Below, piece after piece: positions 1 to 9,383 of a DNA stretch of 64,000 bases. Position 1 is the stretch's first letter, and each line of letters begins with the position of its first letter. The position numbers were made by a program, and so were the translations under genes. Source of the stretch: Desulfobulbus alkaliphilus (GTDB lineage: Bacteria; Desulfobacterota; Desulfobulbia; Desulfobulbales; Desulfobulbaceae); NCBI RefSeq assembly GCF_016918545.1, contig NZ_JAFFQC010000008.1:62001-126000 (forward strand). Direction: 5' to 3'. The notes beneath the pieces are model-generated. The model was not told where the DNA came from, made no database searches, and saw only the letters and a list, made by a program, of their open reading frames with translations.

Positions 1-724
1 CCCCGAGGAAGAAGCCTTCAGTGGTTTCACTTTTAAAATCCAGGCCAATATGGACCCGGCCCACCGCGACCGGATCGCCTTTTTCCGCATTTGTTCCGGA
101 ACCTTCACCCGCGGCATGAAGGTGATGCACCATCGCCTGGGCAAGGAAATCAACCTCAGCAACGCCACGGTCTTCATGGCCCAGAGCCGTGCCCATGTCG
201 ACGAGGCCTATCCCGGGGATATTATCGGCATTCACAATCACGGGACCATCAAGATCGGCGATACCTTCACCGACAAGGAAGAACTCAAATTTACCGGTAT
301 TCCCAATTTTGCCCCGGAACATTTCCGACGGGTGGTCCTGCGCAATCCCCTGAAAATGAAACAACTGCAAAAGGGCCTGCTGCAGATGGCCGAGGAAGGT
401 GCGATCCAGGTATTTCGGCCGATTGTCGGTAACGAGTATATCCTCGGGGCCGTGGGTGTCCTCCAGTTCGAGGTCACCATGACCCGGCTCAAAGATGAGT
501 ACGGGGTCGATGCCGCCTATGAGCCGCTCAATTATTCACTGGCCCGCTGGGTGAGCAGCGACAACAAGCAACAGTTGCGGGAATTCGAGAAAAAATACCA
601 GTTCAACCTGGCCCTGGACGCCGAAGGCCATCTCTCCTACCTGGCTGAAGGCAGCTGGCGACTGGCCCACACCCAGGAACTCTTTCCCGAGATCGTGTTC
701 CATACAACCAGAGAGTCGGTGTGA
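1..724 (+). CDS. prfC: Peptide chain release factor 3, C-terminal part
   Basis: The reading frame is open from the left window edge (frame starting at base 2), so the N-terminal GTPase domain lies outside. What is visible is the C-terminal half of RF3, the translational GTPase that recycles RF1/RF2 after peptide release. The segment beginning near [14 protein letters not shown] is the RF3 beta-barrel domain, followed by the RF3 C-terminal domain ([10 protein letters not shown], then a region around [12 protein letters not shown]). The Met at base 50 is internal, not a start. The stop is at 722-724 and the next gene begins 55 bases later on the same strand. Family assignment is strong; only the true start is unknown. 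Confidence 0.93.
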   Translation, partial: PEEEAFSGFTFKIQANMDPAHRDRIAFFRICSGTFTRGMKVMHHRLGKEINLSNATVFMAQSRAHVDEAYPGDIIGIHNHGTIKIGDTFTDKEELKFTGIPNFAPEHFRRVVLRNPLKMKQLQKGLLQMAEEGAIQVFRPIVGNEYILGAVGVLQFEVTMTRLKDEYGVDAAYEPLNYSLARWVSSDNKQQLREFEKKYQFNLALDAEGHLSYLAEGSWRLAHTQELFPEIVFHTTRESV

Positions 725-779
725 CCAATCCGGGACCGCGGCGGCCCGAGGTATTGCCCAGATTTCCGCGCGCAGGGCA

Positions 780-2312
780 ATGCTGCTGATTGCTCCCCCC
801 GTGGCCAAACCGGATGCACCGCCCGCCGGAATCGCCCTGCTTGCCGGCAGCCTGCGCCACCATGGAGTTCCCTGCACCCTGCTGGACGCCAACCTGGAAG
901 GATTACTCTTCCTCCTCGACCAGGCGGAAAACCCGGGCGACACCTGGTCGAGCCGGGCTTTGCGCCATCGCCACGCCCATCTCGTCGCCCTGCGCAGCCT
1001 CACCCTCTACCGGAACAGGGATCGATACCAACGAGCGGTCCGCGATATCAACCGGGTTTTGGCATCAGCGGTCCATTCACGCCCTGAACTCAGCATCAGC
1101 CTTGCCAACTATCAGGACTCCAGCGCCGATCCTCTCAACAGTCGCGATCTGCTCAGGGAAGCCGAACAATTCGAGCGCAGCATCTATACCCCCTGGTTTC
1201 GTGCGCGGCTTCCTGATCTGCTGGCAAGCGAAAATCACCGACTGATCGGCATCTCGCTCTCCTTTCTCAGCCAGGCGCTCCCCACCTTCGCCCTGTTGGG
1301 ATACCTCAGGAGCACCTTTCCCCATCTGATCCTGGTCCTTGGCGGCGGTCTCATAACCTCGTGGATGAACAGCCGGGACTGGAACGATCCCTTTGCCGGC
1401 CTGGTTGATCACTGCATCGCCGGCCCTGGAGAAAACCCACTGCTGAGACTGTTCGGCATCGACAATGCCTGCGAAGACCCGGTGCCAGATTATGCGGATC
1501 TGCCGCTGACTGACTACCTCGCCCCCGGGCCGATTCTGCCCTACGCAGCCTCGCAGGGCTGTTACTGGAACCGCTGCTCCTTCTGTCCGGAGGCCGCCGA
1601 GCAGAATCGCTACCGGCCGATACGCCCCTCAACAGCCCTGACCCATCTGCGCCAACTTTGCGAGCAGATGCAACCAATGCTGATCCATCTCCTGGACAAC
1701 GCCCTCAGTCCGACCCTGTTGCAGACCCTGGGCGAGCATCCACCGGGTGCGCCCTGGTACGGCTTTGCCCGGGTCAATGAGCAGCTGGCCGACCCGGACT
1801 ACTGCCGGACCTTGCGGTTGTCCGGCTGTGCCCTGCTCAAACTCGGTCTGGAATCAGGCAGCCAGCACGTCCTTGATGCCATGAACAAAGGCATTCAGCT
1901 GGACCTGGTGATCAGGGTCCTTGATACCCTCCACCAGGCCGGCATCGCCACCTATGTCTACCTGCTCTTCGGCACCCCGTCGGAGTCAATTGACGAGGCC
2001 AGACAAACGCTCGCTTTCACCCTTCGCAATCACCAGGCCATCACTTTCCTCAACCTGGCGATTTTCAACATGCCGCGCGGCAGCAAGGAGGCTGTCCAGG
2101 TCGGTGGCACTGCGTTTTCCGCGGGCGACCTCTCCCTGTACCGGGATTTTATCCACCCCCGGGGGTGGGACCGGCGGGCGATCCGAACCTTTCTTGATCG
2201 GGAATTCACCCGGCACCCGGCAATCAGCAGCATCCTCCACCGCGACCCACCCCTGTTCACCTCCAACCATGCCGCATTTTTCAGTGATTGTTTTCCCTGG
2301 CCGGCCGGCTGA
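780..2312 (+). CDS. Radical SAM protein, cobalamin-binding-type architecture
   Basis: 510-residue protein. The N-terminal ~230 residues start MLLIAPPVAKPDAPPAGIAL and look like the Rossmann-type B12-binding domain found ahead of many radical SAM domains, including a LGGGLITS turn. The radical SAM core begins with cysteines C261, C266 and C269 (GCYWNRCSFC, spacing CX4CX2C rather than the classic CX3CX2C) that should bind a 4Fe-4S cluster. Later motifs GLESGSQHVLDAMNKG and YLLFGTPSES fit the SAM-binding barrel. The substrate cannot be predicted. The ATG at 780 has only a weak ribosome site (GCAGGGCA), and an upstream start is not obvious. It follows prfC on the same strand, and no RiPP precursor or other partner is adjacent. 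Confidence 0.8.
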   Translation: MLLIAPPVAKPDAPPAGIALLAGSLRHHGVPCTLLDANLEGLLFLLDQAENPGDTWSSRALRHRHAHLVALRSLTLYRNRDRYQRAVRDINRVLASAVHSRPELSISLANYQDSSADPLNSRDLLREAEQFERSIYTPWFRARLPDLLASENHRLIGISLSFLSQALPTFALLGYLRSTFPHLILVLGGGLITSWMNSRDWNDPFAGLVDHCIAGPGENPLLRLFGIDNACEDPVPDYADLPLTDYLAPGPILPYAASQGCYWNRCSFCPEAAEQNRYRPIRPSTALTHLRQLCEQMQPMLIHLLDNALSPTLLQTLGEHPPGAPWYGFARVNEQLADPDYCRTLRLSGCALLKLGLESGSQHVLDAMNKGIQLDLVIRVLDTLHQAGIATYVYLLFGTPSESIDEARQTLAFTLRNHQAITFLNLAIFNMPRGSKEAVQVGGTAFSAGDLSLYRDFIHPRGWDRRAIRTFLDREFTRHPAISSILHRDPPLFTSNHAAFFSDCFPWPAG

Positions 2313-2576
2313 AGGAAAAAAGAATGGAGAAATTGTCTACTTTGGGGCGGAAAAAAACCACGGTTCATGATAGATTTGCCCTGCTTGATCGGCCTGATTA
2401 TCACCGGTCAACGGAGTTATACCTGTGTGGTTTATCAGGTTCCTGTACTGTATCTTCCTGCCACACTACCACATGGCGCGGGTCACCATGCTGCGAAAAA
2501 GAGTCAGGGAAAAACCGTTGTTTCTGAACGGGCACTGACTCCCTCCATCCCTTGAACCAAAAGGATATGCCTGTTC

Positions 2577-5500
2577 ATGGCTTCTCTTGTTACTCAACTC
2601 CATCGTCAGCTCACAGCAGATTTTGCCTACTGTTTCAACATTGAAACCAGCCGTTCGCTCGAAGCAGTGGAAATGGAGCGGCTGCGGCTGCTTCTGGCCG
2701 ACGGTTTTCTCCTTGAGACCGTCACCCCGGAACCGCGACTTGCCGGGGAACGGGTGATCGAGGTCGGCCCCCGGCTCAACTTCGCCACCGCCTGGTCCTC
2801 GAATCTGGTGTCGATCTGTCAGGCCATCGGCCTGGACTGCGTCAGCCGGGTGGAACGCTCCCGCCGCTATCTGATCCCCGAGGAAGAAGACATCGAGACC
2901 TTCCTGGCAGCCCATCACGACCGAATGACCGAATGTGTCTATCCGGCACCACTGATGAGCTTCGAGACCGGTCTTGTCCCGGAGTCGGTCTACGAGATCG
3001 ACCTGATGACCAAGGGGCCGGACGGATTGCTCGACATCCCCGGTATATCCATGGACCAGTGGGACCGGGAATTGTATTATCGCTATTTTGTCGAACGCTG
3101 CGGCCGCAATCCGACCATTGTCGAGATCATGGATCTCAACAATGCCAACTCCGAACACTCCCGCCACGGCTTTTTCCGCGGCCGTCAGGTGATCGATGGC
3201 CAGGAGTATGAACAGACCCTGTTCCAGGTCGTCACCGCAACCCTCGAGGCCAACCCCAAAGGGAGTCTCGTCGCCTTCAAGGACAACTCCAGCGTGGTGG
3301 CGGGTCACATCATCCCCACCCTGCACCCCGAGGAACCCGGCGCACCTGCACCGCTCAAGGAGGTCTCGGTCCGCTATCATCCCCTGCTGACCGCCGAAAC
3401 CCATAATTTTCCCACCGGCGTCGCGCCGTTTCCTGGCGCCGAAACCGGCACCGGGGGCCGCATCCGTGACGTCCAGGCCACCGGCCGAGGTGGTTTTGTC
3501 CTTGCCGGCACTGCCGGCTACTGTGTCGCCAACCTGCACATCCCCGGCTATCCCCTGCCATGGGAAAACGATTATGATCGCCCCGACAGCCTCGCATCAG
3601 CCCTCGACATCGAGATCGAGGCCAGCAACGGCGCCTCGGATTACGGCAACAAATTCGGTGAGCCTCTCATCCAGGGGTTCACCCGCTCCTTTGACCTGCG
3701 CCTGGACAATGGTGAGCGCTGGGGATTTCTCAAGCCGATCATGTTCACTGGCGGGATCGGACAGATCGACGATCGCCATACCGAAAAAAAGGAAGCCCGC
3801 AAGGGCATGCTCATTGTCCAGGTCGGCGGTCCGGCCTATCGGGTCGGTTTTGGGGGCGGTGCCGCCTCCTCCATGCTCCAGGGCGAAAACGTCTCGGAAC
3901 TCGATTTTGATGCGGTCCAGCGCGGCGACGCCGAAATGGAACAAAAGATGAATCGGGTCATCCGCGCCTGCAACGAAATGGGCGACCAGACCCTTATCGA
4001 TGTCATCCACGATCAAGGGGCCGGCGGCCCGGCCAATGTCCTCAAGGAACTGGTCGAACATGCCGGTGGTCGGGTTGAAATCCGCAATATCCGGGTGGGG
4101 GACCCCACCATGTCGGTGCTGGAGATCTATGTGGCCGAATACCAGGAACGCAACGGCTTTCTCATCAGTCCGGAGAACATTGACCATTTTCAGGCCATCT
4201 GCGCCCGGGAGAAGGTAGCCTGTGAAATCCTTGGTGAGGTCACCGGCGACCTCCGCTTCATAGTCCATGATCAATGGGACAATTCCACTCCGGTAAACAT
4301 TGAACTCCCTGAGCTGCTTGGAAACATTCCCCAGAAAACCTTCACCGACACCCGGACAACCCCTGCCCTGTCTCCCTTTGTCCCCTCGGACAATCTCGGG
4401 GTGCGCGAGGCGCTGCACCAGGTGCTGCGCCTGCTGTCAGTGGGGTCGAAACGTTTCCTGACCAACAAGGTGGACCGCGCCGTCACCGGCCTCATTGCCC
4501 AGCAGCAATGTTGCGGCCCTCTGCAGCTGACCGTTGGTGACGTCGCTGTGGTCGCCCAAAGCCACTTTGGCTTCACCGGTATAGCCACCGCCATCGGCGA
4601 GCAACCGATCAAGATGCTGGTGAGTCCGGCGGCCGGGGCGCGGATGGCGGTGGGGGAAGCCCTGACCAATCTGGTCTGGGCCAGGATCGATGATCTCCAT
4701 CAAGTCAAGTGTTCAGCCAACTGGATGTGGGCCCCGAAGCTCAGCGGCGAAGGCACTGCCCTGCGGGATGCGGCCGAGGCCATGGCCGCGACCATGATCG
4801 CCCTTGGCATGGCCGTGGACGGCGGCAAGGACAGCCTGTCCATGGCCACCATGGTGGGGCCAGAAACAGTCAAGTCCCCAAGAGAACTTGTTATTTCCGC
4901 CTATGCCGCCATGGCCGACATCCGCAAAAAAGTCACCCCGGACCTCAAGGCATCCGGCACACCGCTGTTGTTGATTGATCTGGCACCAGGTAAAAACCGC
5001 CTGGGGGGCAGTGCTCTGGCCCAAGTCCATGGCCAGATCGGCAACGAGGTCCCGGATCTGGAGGACCCGGCTCTGCTGCAACGGACCTTTCTGGCTGTCC
5101 AGGAACTGATTGACCAGGATCTCATCCTCGCCGGCCACGACCGCAGTGACGGCGGCCTGATAACCACGGTCCTGGAGATGGCCTTTGCCGGCAATCGCGG
5201 CCTCAACCTTGCCCTGCAAGGTTCGGCGACCGCTCTGGAGGTTTTGTTTAGCGAGGAACTCGGCCTGGTGATCGAATGTAACTGGGAGACCCTGGCCCGG
5301 GTGAAAAAACGGCTGGAAATGGACCGCCTGCCCTGCACGGTGCTGGGTACGACCACGGAGAGAAAAGCGGTTACCATCCTATACAACGGCGAGATGGTGC
5401 TCGATGACTCCCTGGTGCTGCTCCGCCAGTGGTGGGAGGAAACCAGCTATCAACTGGAACGGCTGCAGGTCAATCCTGATTGTGCCGATGCGGAAAAATA

Positions 5501-6377
5501 CAATATCTTCGACCGGACCGGCCCGAGCTATCAGCTCCATTTCACCCCTCAGGCCACCCCCGCTGCAATCCTCAAACAAGATGGCAAGCCCAAGGTGGCC
5601 ATTCTGCGCGATGAAGGCTCCAACTCGGACCGGGAGATGACCGCCGCTTTTTACAGTGCCGGATTCGAACCCTGGGATGTGACCATGACCGACCTGCTCA
5701 GCGGCCGGATCGATCTCTCGTCATTCCGCGGCCTGGCGGCGGTGGGTGGATTTTCCTATGCCGATGTGCCGGAAAGCGCCAAAGGGTGGGCCGCCACCAT
5801 TCTCTTCAACGAACGACTGCAAGAGCTTTTCCAGACCTTTTATGAGCGGCCGGAAACCTTTTCGCTTGGTATCTGCAACGGCTGCCAGCTTTTTGCTCTC
5901 CTAGGCTGGGTCCCCTGGCAGGGGATCGCGGCGGATCAGCAACCCCGCTTTGTCCGCAACATCTCCGGCCGGTTCGAATCACGCTGGGCCACGGTCCGCG
6001 TCCTGCCCAGCCGGGCCATTATGCTCCATGACATGGACGATCTGGTTTTTGGCATCCATGTCGATCATGGCGAAGGGCGGCTCCTTTTTCCCGAGCAGGC
6101 CATTGCCGAACGGGTCTGGAAGGAAGAGATGGCGGCAATAGTCTATGTCGACGACGCAGGCGAGCCAACCGAAGCCTATCCCTTCAACCCCAACGGTTCC
6201 CCGGGGGGACTCACCGGCCTCTGTTCCCCGGATGGTCGCCATCTGGCCATGATGCCACATCCGGAGCGGACGTTTCTGCCCTGGCAGGCGCACTGGCTGC
6301 CGGGTAAAATGAACCAATTGCCGGTCACACCCTGGCTGCGGATGTTTCAGAACGCCTACGAATGGTGCAGACTATAA
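2577..6377 (+). CDS. purL: Phosphoribosylformylglycinamidine synthase, single-chain type
   Basis: 1266 residues, the size of the large single-chain FGAM synthase (PurS-, PurL- and PurQ-like parts fused). It converts FGAR to FGAM with glutamine and ATP in step 4 of purine synthesis in the cytosol. Visible landmarks: the ATP-binding region with NNANSEHSRHGFFRG and TAETHNFPTG, a glycine-rich block FGGGAASSM, and a C-terminal class I glutaminase with nucleophile C1100 in GICNGCQ and catalytic H1228/E1230 in MPHPERTF. Start chosen at 2577 because AAGGAT lies about 12 bases upstream. A large hairpin follows the stop. The 264 bases upstream hold no gene I can support and no recognisable purine riboswitch. 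Confidence 0.95.
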   Translation: MASLVTQLHRQLTADFAYCFNIETSRSLEAVEMERLRLLLADGFLLETVTPEPRLAGERVIEVGPRLNFATAWSSNLVSICQAIGLDCVSRVERSRRYLIPEEEDIETFLAAHHDRMTECVYPAPLMSFETGLVPESVYEIDLMTKGPDGLLDIPGISMDQWDRELYYRYFVERCGRNPTIVEIMDLNNANSEHSRHGFFRGRQVIDGQEYEQTLFQVVTATLEANPKGSLVAFKDNSSVVAGHIIPTLHPEEPGAPAPLKEVSVRYHPLLTAETHNFPTGVAPFPGAETGTGGRIRDVQATGRGGFVLAGTAGYCVANLHIPGYPLPWENDYDRPDSLASALDIEIEASNGASDYGNKFGEPLIQGFTRSFDLRLDNGERWGFLKPIMFTGGIGQIDDRHTEKKEARKGMLIVQVGGPAYRVGFGGGAASSMLQGENVSELDFDAVQRGDAEMEQKMNRVIRACNEMGDQTLIDVIHDQGAGGPANVLKELVEHAGGRVEIRNIRVGDPTMSVLEIYVAEYQERNGFLISPENIDHFQAICAREKVACEILGEVTGDLRFIVHDQWDNSTPVNIELPELLGNIPQKTFTDTRTTPALSPFVPSDNLGVREALHQVLRLLSVGSKRFLTNKVDRAVTGLIAQQQCCGPLQLTVGDVAVVAQSHFGFTGIATAIGEQPIKMLVSPAAGARMAVGEALTNLVWARIDDLHQVKCSANWMWAPKLSGEGTALRDAAEAMAATMIALGMAVDGGKDSLSMATMVGPETVKSPRELVISAYAAMADIRKKVTPDLKASGTPLLLIDLAPGKNRLGGSALAQVHGQIGNEVPDLEDPALLQRTFLAVQELIDQDLILAGHDRSDGGLITTVLEMAFAGNRGLNLALQGSATALEVLFSEELGLVIECNWETLARVKKRLEMDRLPCTVLGTTTERKAVTILYNGEMVLDDSLVLLRQWWEETSYQLERLQVNPDCADAEKYNIFDRTGPSYQLHFTPQATPAAILKQDGKPKVAILRDEGSNSDREMTAAFYSAGFEPWDVTMTDLLSGRIDLSSFRGLAAVGGFSYADVPESAKGWAATILFNERLQELFQTFYERPETFSLGICNGCQLFALLGWVPWQGIAADQQPRFVRNISGRFESRWATVRVLPSRAIMLHDMDDLVFGIHVDHGEGRLLFPEQAIAERVWKEEMAAIVYVDDAGEPTEAYPFNPNGSPGGLTGLCSPDGRHLAMMPHPERTFLPWQAHWLPGKMNQLPVTPWLRMFQNAYEWCRL

Positions 6378-6381
6378 CAAC

Positions 6382-6415
6382 AACGCCCTGAACGGACCAT
6401 GTCCGCCAGGGCGTT
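6382..6415 (+). terminator. Hairpin after purL
   Basis: AACGCCCTG (6382-6390) pairs perfectly with CAGGGCGTT (6407-6415), and an inner stem CGGAC/GTCCG extends it. The structure begins 5 bases after the purL stop. There is no T-run (GATGATT follows), so it may be a weak or Rho-assisted terminator or an mRNA-stabilising 3' hairpin. Confidence 0.5.
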
Positions 6416-6434
6416 GATGATTGGTATAAAAGGA

Positions 6435-6652
6435 CCTGAATCCGTGAGCGTTCGTCCGTGCGTCAGCTTCGTTGTTCGTGACCGTTCGATTAAAGTAAAC
6501 TTTATCGGGCGGTTACGGGCAATGAAGATGGCGTGCGGACGGATGCCCCGAAGGGCGGCTGGTGAAAGGTATTGCCAAGGGTTCCGCTGCAATTATAAGA
6601 TGATTACCGCAAGATATATCCGAAACAAGAGTCCAGCCGTCACGGATTCAGG
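6435..6652 (+). mobile_element. MITE-like element, full copy, with 5-bp target duplication
   Basis: 218-bp element bounded by a perfect 13-bp inverted repeat, CCTGAATCCGTGA at the left and TCACGGATTCAGG at the right. The flanks are AAGGA at 6430-6434 and AAGGA at 6653-6657, a 5-bp target duplication. Inside are a long imperfect hairpin (arms about 6453-6496 and 6499-6542), a short GCCCCGAAGGGC hairpin, and an AT-rich inverted repeat near 6590-6611. It has no coding capacity. It serves as the orientation reference for the other copies in this window. Confidence 0.9.
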
Positions 6653-6691
6653 AAGGATACAAGCGAGCTGGGGTGCCGTTGACCGTTGACC

Positions 6692-7009
6692 TCAAATCGG
6701 CGGGGCGATGGTCACCACAATCCGCATGTCGGTGCCGGCCTTGACACCGTGCGGTTCACGAATGTCCGAGATGAGCATGTCACCGGTTTTCGCCGGGATG
6801 GAGACTTCATTGTCGCCGAGAAAGGCTCCTTCTCCCTCAATCACCAGGATGCTCAACTGACCGTCCAGGTCGTGGGAATGAACCGGAAACAAAGCCCCGG
6901 CCTTGAGGTTGAAGTTGAGAATCTTGAAATGTTCGGAATCATGGAGCAGGACACTCTTCATTCCCAGAGGATTGAACTCCCTGGTTGCAGCCAGTTCGAT
7001 TTTTTTCAT
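6692..7009 (-). CDS. Small cupin-domain protein
   Basis: 105 residues starting MKKIELAATREF. The single cupin barrel is visible: PVHSHDLDGQLSILVIEGEG is the first metal-binding cupin motif (H, H and a later acidic residue), with GDMLISDIREPHGVKA as the second. Such proteins bind a metal and often sense or modify a small molecule, but the ligand is unknown. I place the start at 7009 because AAGAAGGAAGG precedes it. A longer open frame reaching 7318 would run through a repeat remnant (7143-7210) and is rejected. The gene is transcribed toward purL and lies alone between two repeat copies. Confidence 0.8.
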   Translation of the reverse strand: MKKIELAATREFNPLGMKSVLLHDSEHFKILNFNLKAGALFPVHSHDLDGQLSILVIEGEGAFLGDNEVSIPAKTGDMLISDIREPHGVKAGTDMRIVVTIAPPI

Positions 7010-7142
7010 GACGACCTTCCTTCTTGATGCGGTGCAATCGGTTCTGCCGCCAAACAGGAGGCTGGAACCCGCCAGTTCCGTTAACCGGATCGGTTGATCC
7101 GGCACAACGGTGGATACATCTTGGGGGCAAACAATACATAAC

Positions 7143-7210
7143 CCTGAATCCGTGAGCGTAATTGCAGCAAAATATATCCAAAACAAGAGTCCAGCCTTCA
7201 CGGATGCAGG
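7143..7210 (+). mobile_element. MITE remnant, 68 bp, both hairpins deleted
   Basis: Left end CCTGAATCCGTGAGCG is fused directly to the last ~50 bases of the element (from around ATTGCAGCAAAATATATCC to CACGGATGCAGG). The long hairpin and the GC hairpin are both missing. The flanks ATAAC and AGTAT do not match, so no target duplication is visible. It is an internal-deletion derivative of the 6435-6652 element. Confidence 0.75.
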
Positions 7211-7374
7211 AGTATGCCAAACGTACCGATAAGACGCAATACGAAACATTTCCCGCACCCGACGAATGTTTGCGTGCAGCATCCTTTGCATTGCATAATA
7301 GATCGCTATGCTTTGCATTTCTTTTCCCCAACCTCTGAATCCTCCTCGCGAAGGATCTTCCCAGGATTGTTTCC

Positions 7375-8271
7375 ATGTCCCGGCACACCAAGGCCTGCCT
7401 GTTCACGCTTCTCACCATTCTTTTCTGGTCGACAGCGGCCTCAGCCTTCAAAATTGCCCTAGGTCATGTCAGCCCCTACACCCTGCTGATCTATTCAGTG
7501 GCGACCTCCACCCTGGTCCTGCTGCTCATTCTTGTGCTCCAGGGCAAGCTGGGCTCGCTCTGGGATGTCTCGGGCCCGGTGCTGGGCAAAGCCCTGCTGC
7601 TCGGGATCCTCAATCCCTTTCTCTATTATGTGGTCCTGTTCGCCGCCTACGCCCGTCTTCCCGGCCAGGTCGCCATGTCGCTCAACTACGCCTGGCCCCT
7701 GGTCCTGACCCTGCTCTCGGTTCCCATCCTCGGTCAATCCCTGAACCGTGGCCAGCTGATTGCGGTGGCGGTCAGTTTTTTCGGGGCCATCATCATCGCC
7801 ACCCAGGGACAATTCATCCACTTTGGTGATTTCAACCCCTTGGGACTGATATTGGCCGCCGGTTCCACCCTGATCTGGGCTTCCTTCTGGCTGTTCAATG
7901 CCAGAGATGGCCTTGACCCGGTCCTGAAGCTCTTCCTGGGCTTCTGCTCCGGGTTGTTGTGCACTCTGCTGTGCAGCCCGTTGTTCGGCGGCATTGTCTG
8001 GCCGCCGGCCGCGGCCTGGCCGGTTCTCATCTATATCGGTCTTTTTGAAATGGGCCTGACCTTTGTCCTCTGGCTCCATGCCCTGCAACTCGCCACCACT
8101 GCTGCCCGGGTGGGAAATCTAATCTACCTCACCCCTTTTTTCTCGCTCCTCCTGCTCCGGCTGATTATCGGTGAACAAATTCATATCACCACCTTTGTCG
8201 GCCTTCTTTTCATTGTCGGGTCCATCGTCTCGCAGGAACTGTGGGGCAAGCATGTCGAACAGAAGCCTTAA
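7375..8271 (+). CDS. EamA/DMT-family transporter
   Basis: 298 residues and almost entirely hydrophobic, with ten predicted membrane spans in two repeated halves of five. This is the EamA (drug/metabolite transporter) pattern, with conserved cores such as LLILNPFLYYVVLFAAYARLP and a second-half repeat beginning near GLILAAGSTLIWASFW. It is an inner-membrane carrier or exporter of small metabolites; the substrate cannot be told from sequence. The start at 7375 has AGGA about ten bases upstream. The stop is followed within three bases by a fragment of the dispersed repeat, so the downstream gene is probably separately transcribed. Confidence 0.88.
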   Translation: MSRHTKACLFTLLTILFWSTAASAFKIALGHVSPYTLLIYSVATSTLVLLLILVLQGKLGSLWDVSGPVLGKALLLGILNPFLYYVVLFAAYARLPGQVAMSLNYAWPLVLTLLSVPILGQSLNRGQLIAVAVSFFGAIIIATQGQFIHFGDFNPLGLILAAGSTLIWASFWLFNARDGLDPVLKLFLGFCSGLLCTLLCSPLFGGIVWPPAAAWPVLIYIGLFEMGLTFVLWLHALQLATTAARVGNLIYLTPFFSLLLLRLIIGEQIHITTFVGLLFIVGSIVSQELWGKHVEQKP

Positions 8272-8273
8272 GC

Positions 8274-8300
8274 ACACGGACGAGCGCGCACGGATTCAGG
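8274..8300 (-). repeat. MITE end fragment
   Basis: Bases 8274-8300 resemble the hairpin-side end of the dispersed element (ACGGACGAACGCTCACGGATTCAGG in the standard copies has ACGGACGAGCGCGCACGGATTCAGG here). Only this end is present, directly after the EamA stop codon. Confidence 0.6.
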
Positions 8301-8338
8301 ACAATATTTCAGCCCACTCAGCCAGAGGAATGACCCCA

Positions 8339-9175
8339 ATGAACCAAAAGCCAATCGCTATCGTTGAACGGTTTGTCAACTACCACGACTCGGTTGCCAC
8401 CTGCCTGGATCGTCTGGGTGCCGGTCCTTTTTTATGCGCAAGCGAACAGATCCTCATCAAACCGAATCTGGTGAACAGTACCCCCTTTCCAGTCACCACC
8501 TCACCGGAGATGATCCGCGCCCTGGTGGCGTATATCCGCGCCAACTCCCGGGCCCGGGTGATCATTGCCGAGGGATGCGGCGATGCCCGGTTGGAGACAG
8601 GGGAAATCTTCACCCGACTGGGGTTTACCGAACTTGCCCGTGAACTTGATGTCGAGCTGGTCGATCTCAATCACGAGCCCGTGACCATGCTGAAAAATCC
8701 GCACTGTAGAGTCCTGCCGACCATCTACCTGCCGAAAATTGCCCTCAAGGGCGCACTCATTTCCGTACCGGTCCTCAAGAGACACTCCCTGGCGGGTGTC
8801 ACCCTGACCATGAAAAACATGCTGGGTCTGGCACCGCCTCAATACTACCGGCAAAAAGGGAGTTGGAAAAAATCATTCTTTCATAACCAGATGCACCGAT
8901 CGATCCTTGAATTGAACCTGTATCGGGCCCCGGATCTTTCCCTGATCGATGCTACCGTGGGGATGGCCGAATACCATCTTGGCGGCAGAACCTGTGATCC
9001 AGCGGTCAACCGACTTGTCGCCGGCTTTGATCCGGTCCGGGTGGATGCCCTGGGTGCCGCTCTTCTTGGCCTCTCCTGGCGGGATATCCCCCATATCCGT
9101 ATGGCCCATGGGCTTCTGGGCAAGGCAGAGGAGGAGGCAGGGGCCTCTTTTTCAAACGGCCGTCACAGCTCATAG
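8339..9175 (+). CDS. DUF362 domain-containing protein
   Basis: 278 residues covering one DUF362 domain: LIKPNLVNSTPFPVTTSPEM near the N-terminus, IIAEGCGDA, then VPVLKRHSLAGVTLTMKNML and, near the C-terminus, NRLVAGFDPVRVDALG. DUF362 proteins are widespread in anaerobes and often carry ferredoxin domains; this copy has none, and the biochemical role is unknown. A start at 8339 is preferred because AGAGGA lies ten bases upstream. An in-frame ATG at 8330 is too close to that site, and a longer frame reaching 8171 overlaps the EamA gene and a repeat fragment. It is flanked by MITE sequences on both sides and has no clear operon partner. Confidence 0.82.
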   Translation: MNQKPIAIVERFVNYHDSVATCLDRLGAGPFLCASEQILIKPNLVNSTPFPVTTSPEMIRALVAYIRANSRARVIIAEGCGDARLETGEIFTRLGFTELARELDVELVDLNHEPVTMLKNPHCRVLPTIYLPKIALKGALISVPVLKRHSLAGVTLTMKNMLGLAPPQYYRQKGSWKKSFFHNQMHRSILELNLYRAPDLSLIDATVGMAEYHLGGRTCDPAVNRLVAGFDPVRVDALGAALLGLSWRDIPHIRMAHGLLGKAEEEAGASFSNGRHSS

Positions 9176-9219
9176 GGAATACACGTTAAAAGTGGTACAG
9201 ACCGATAGACTGTTCTTCT

Positions 9220-9352
9220 CCTCAATCCCTGACGGCTGGGCGCCACGCTTATTTTTAATATATCTTACTGTAATCATATCATAATTACAGCAAACCCCTT
9301 GAAAAATACGTTTCACCAGCCTCCCTTCGGGGCATCCGCTCACGGATTCAGG
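9220..9352 (-). mobile_element. Short-form MITE (long hairpin lost), 5-bp target duplication
   Basis: 133-bp copy in inverse orientation (CCTCAATCCCTGACGG left, CTCACGGATTCAGG right). It retains the AT-rich inverted repeat and the CCCTTCGGGGC hairpin but lacks the ~80-bp long hairpin, joining GCATCCG directly to CTCACGG. The flanks are CTTCT (9215-9219) and CTTCT (9353-9357). The perfect duplication shows that the deletion occurred within an inserted element or that the short form itself moved. Confidence 0.85.
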
Positions 9353-9383
9353 CTTCTTAATACTGCTGACCAGGAGAGAAACC

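Noticed and set aside
2313-2576. Possible purine riboswitch or small gene before purL
   Set aside because: I see no guanine/adenine or PRPP-type aptamer core, and the short frames have no ribosome site or family.
2466-3539. Long antisense open frame (357 codons) over the start of purL
   Set aside because: It mirrors a strong GC-rich purL coding sequence, has low-complexity glycine/valine composition and matches no family pattern.
6435-6652. Interpreting the dispersed element as REP/BIME, CRISPR or a riboswitch
   Set aside because: The copies are ~215 bp, inserted singly with 5-bp duplications and defined inverted ends, occur in both orientations, and are not in regular arrays or fixed relative to gene starts.
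7010-7318. N-terminal extension of the cupin protein to 7318
   Set aside because: The extension runs through a MITE remnant, and a strong ribosome site precedes the ATG at 7009.
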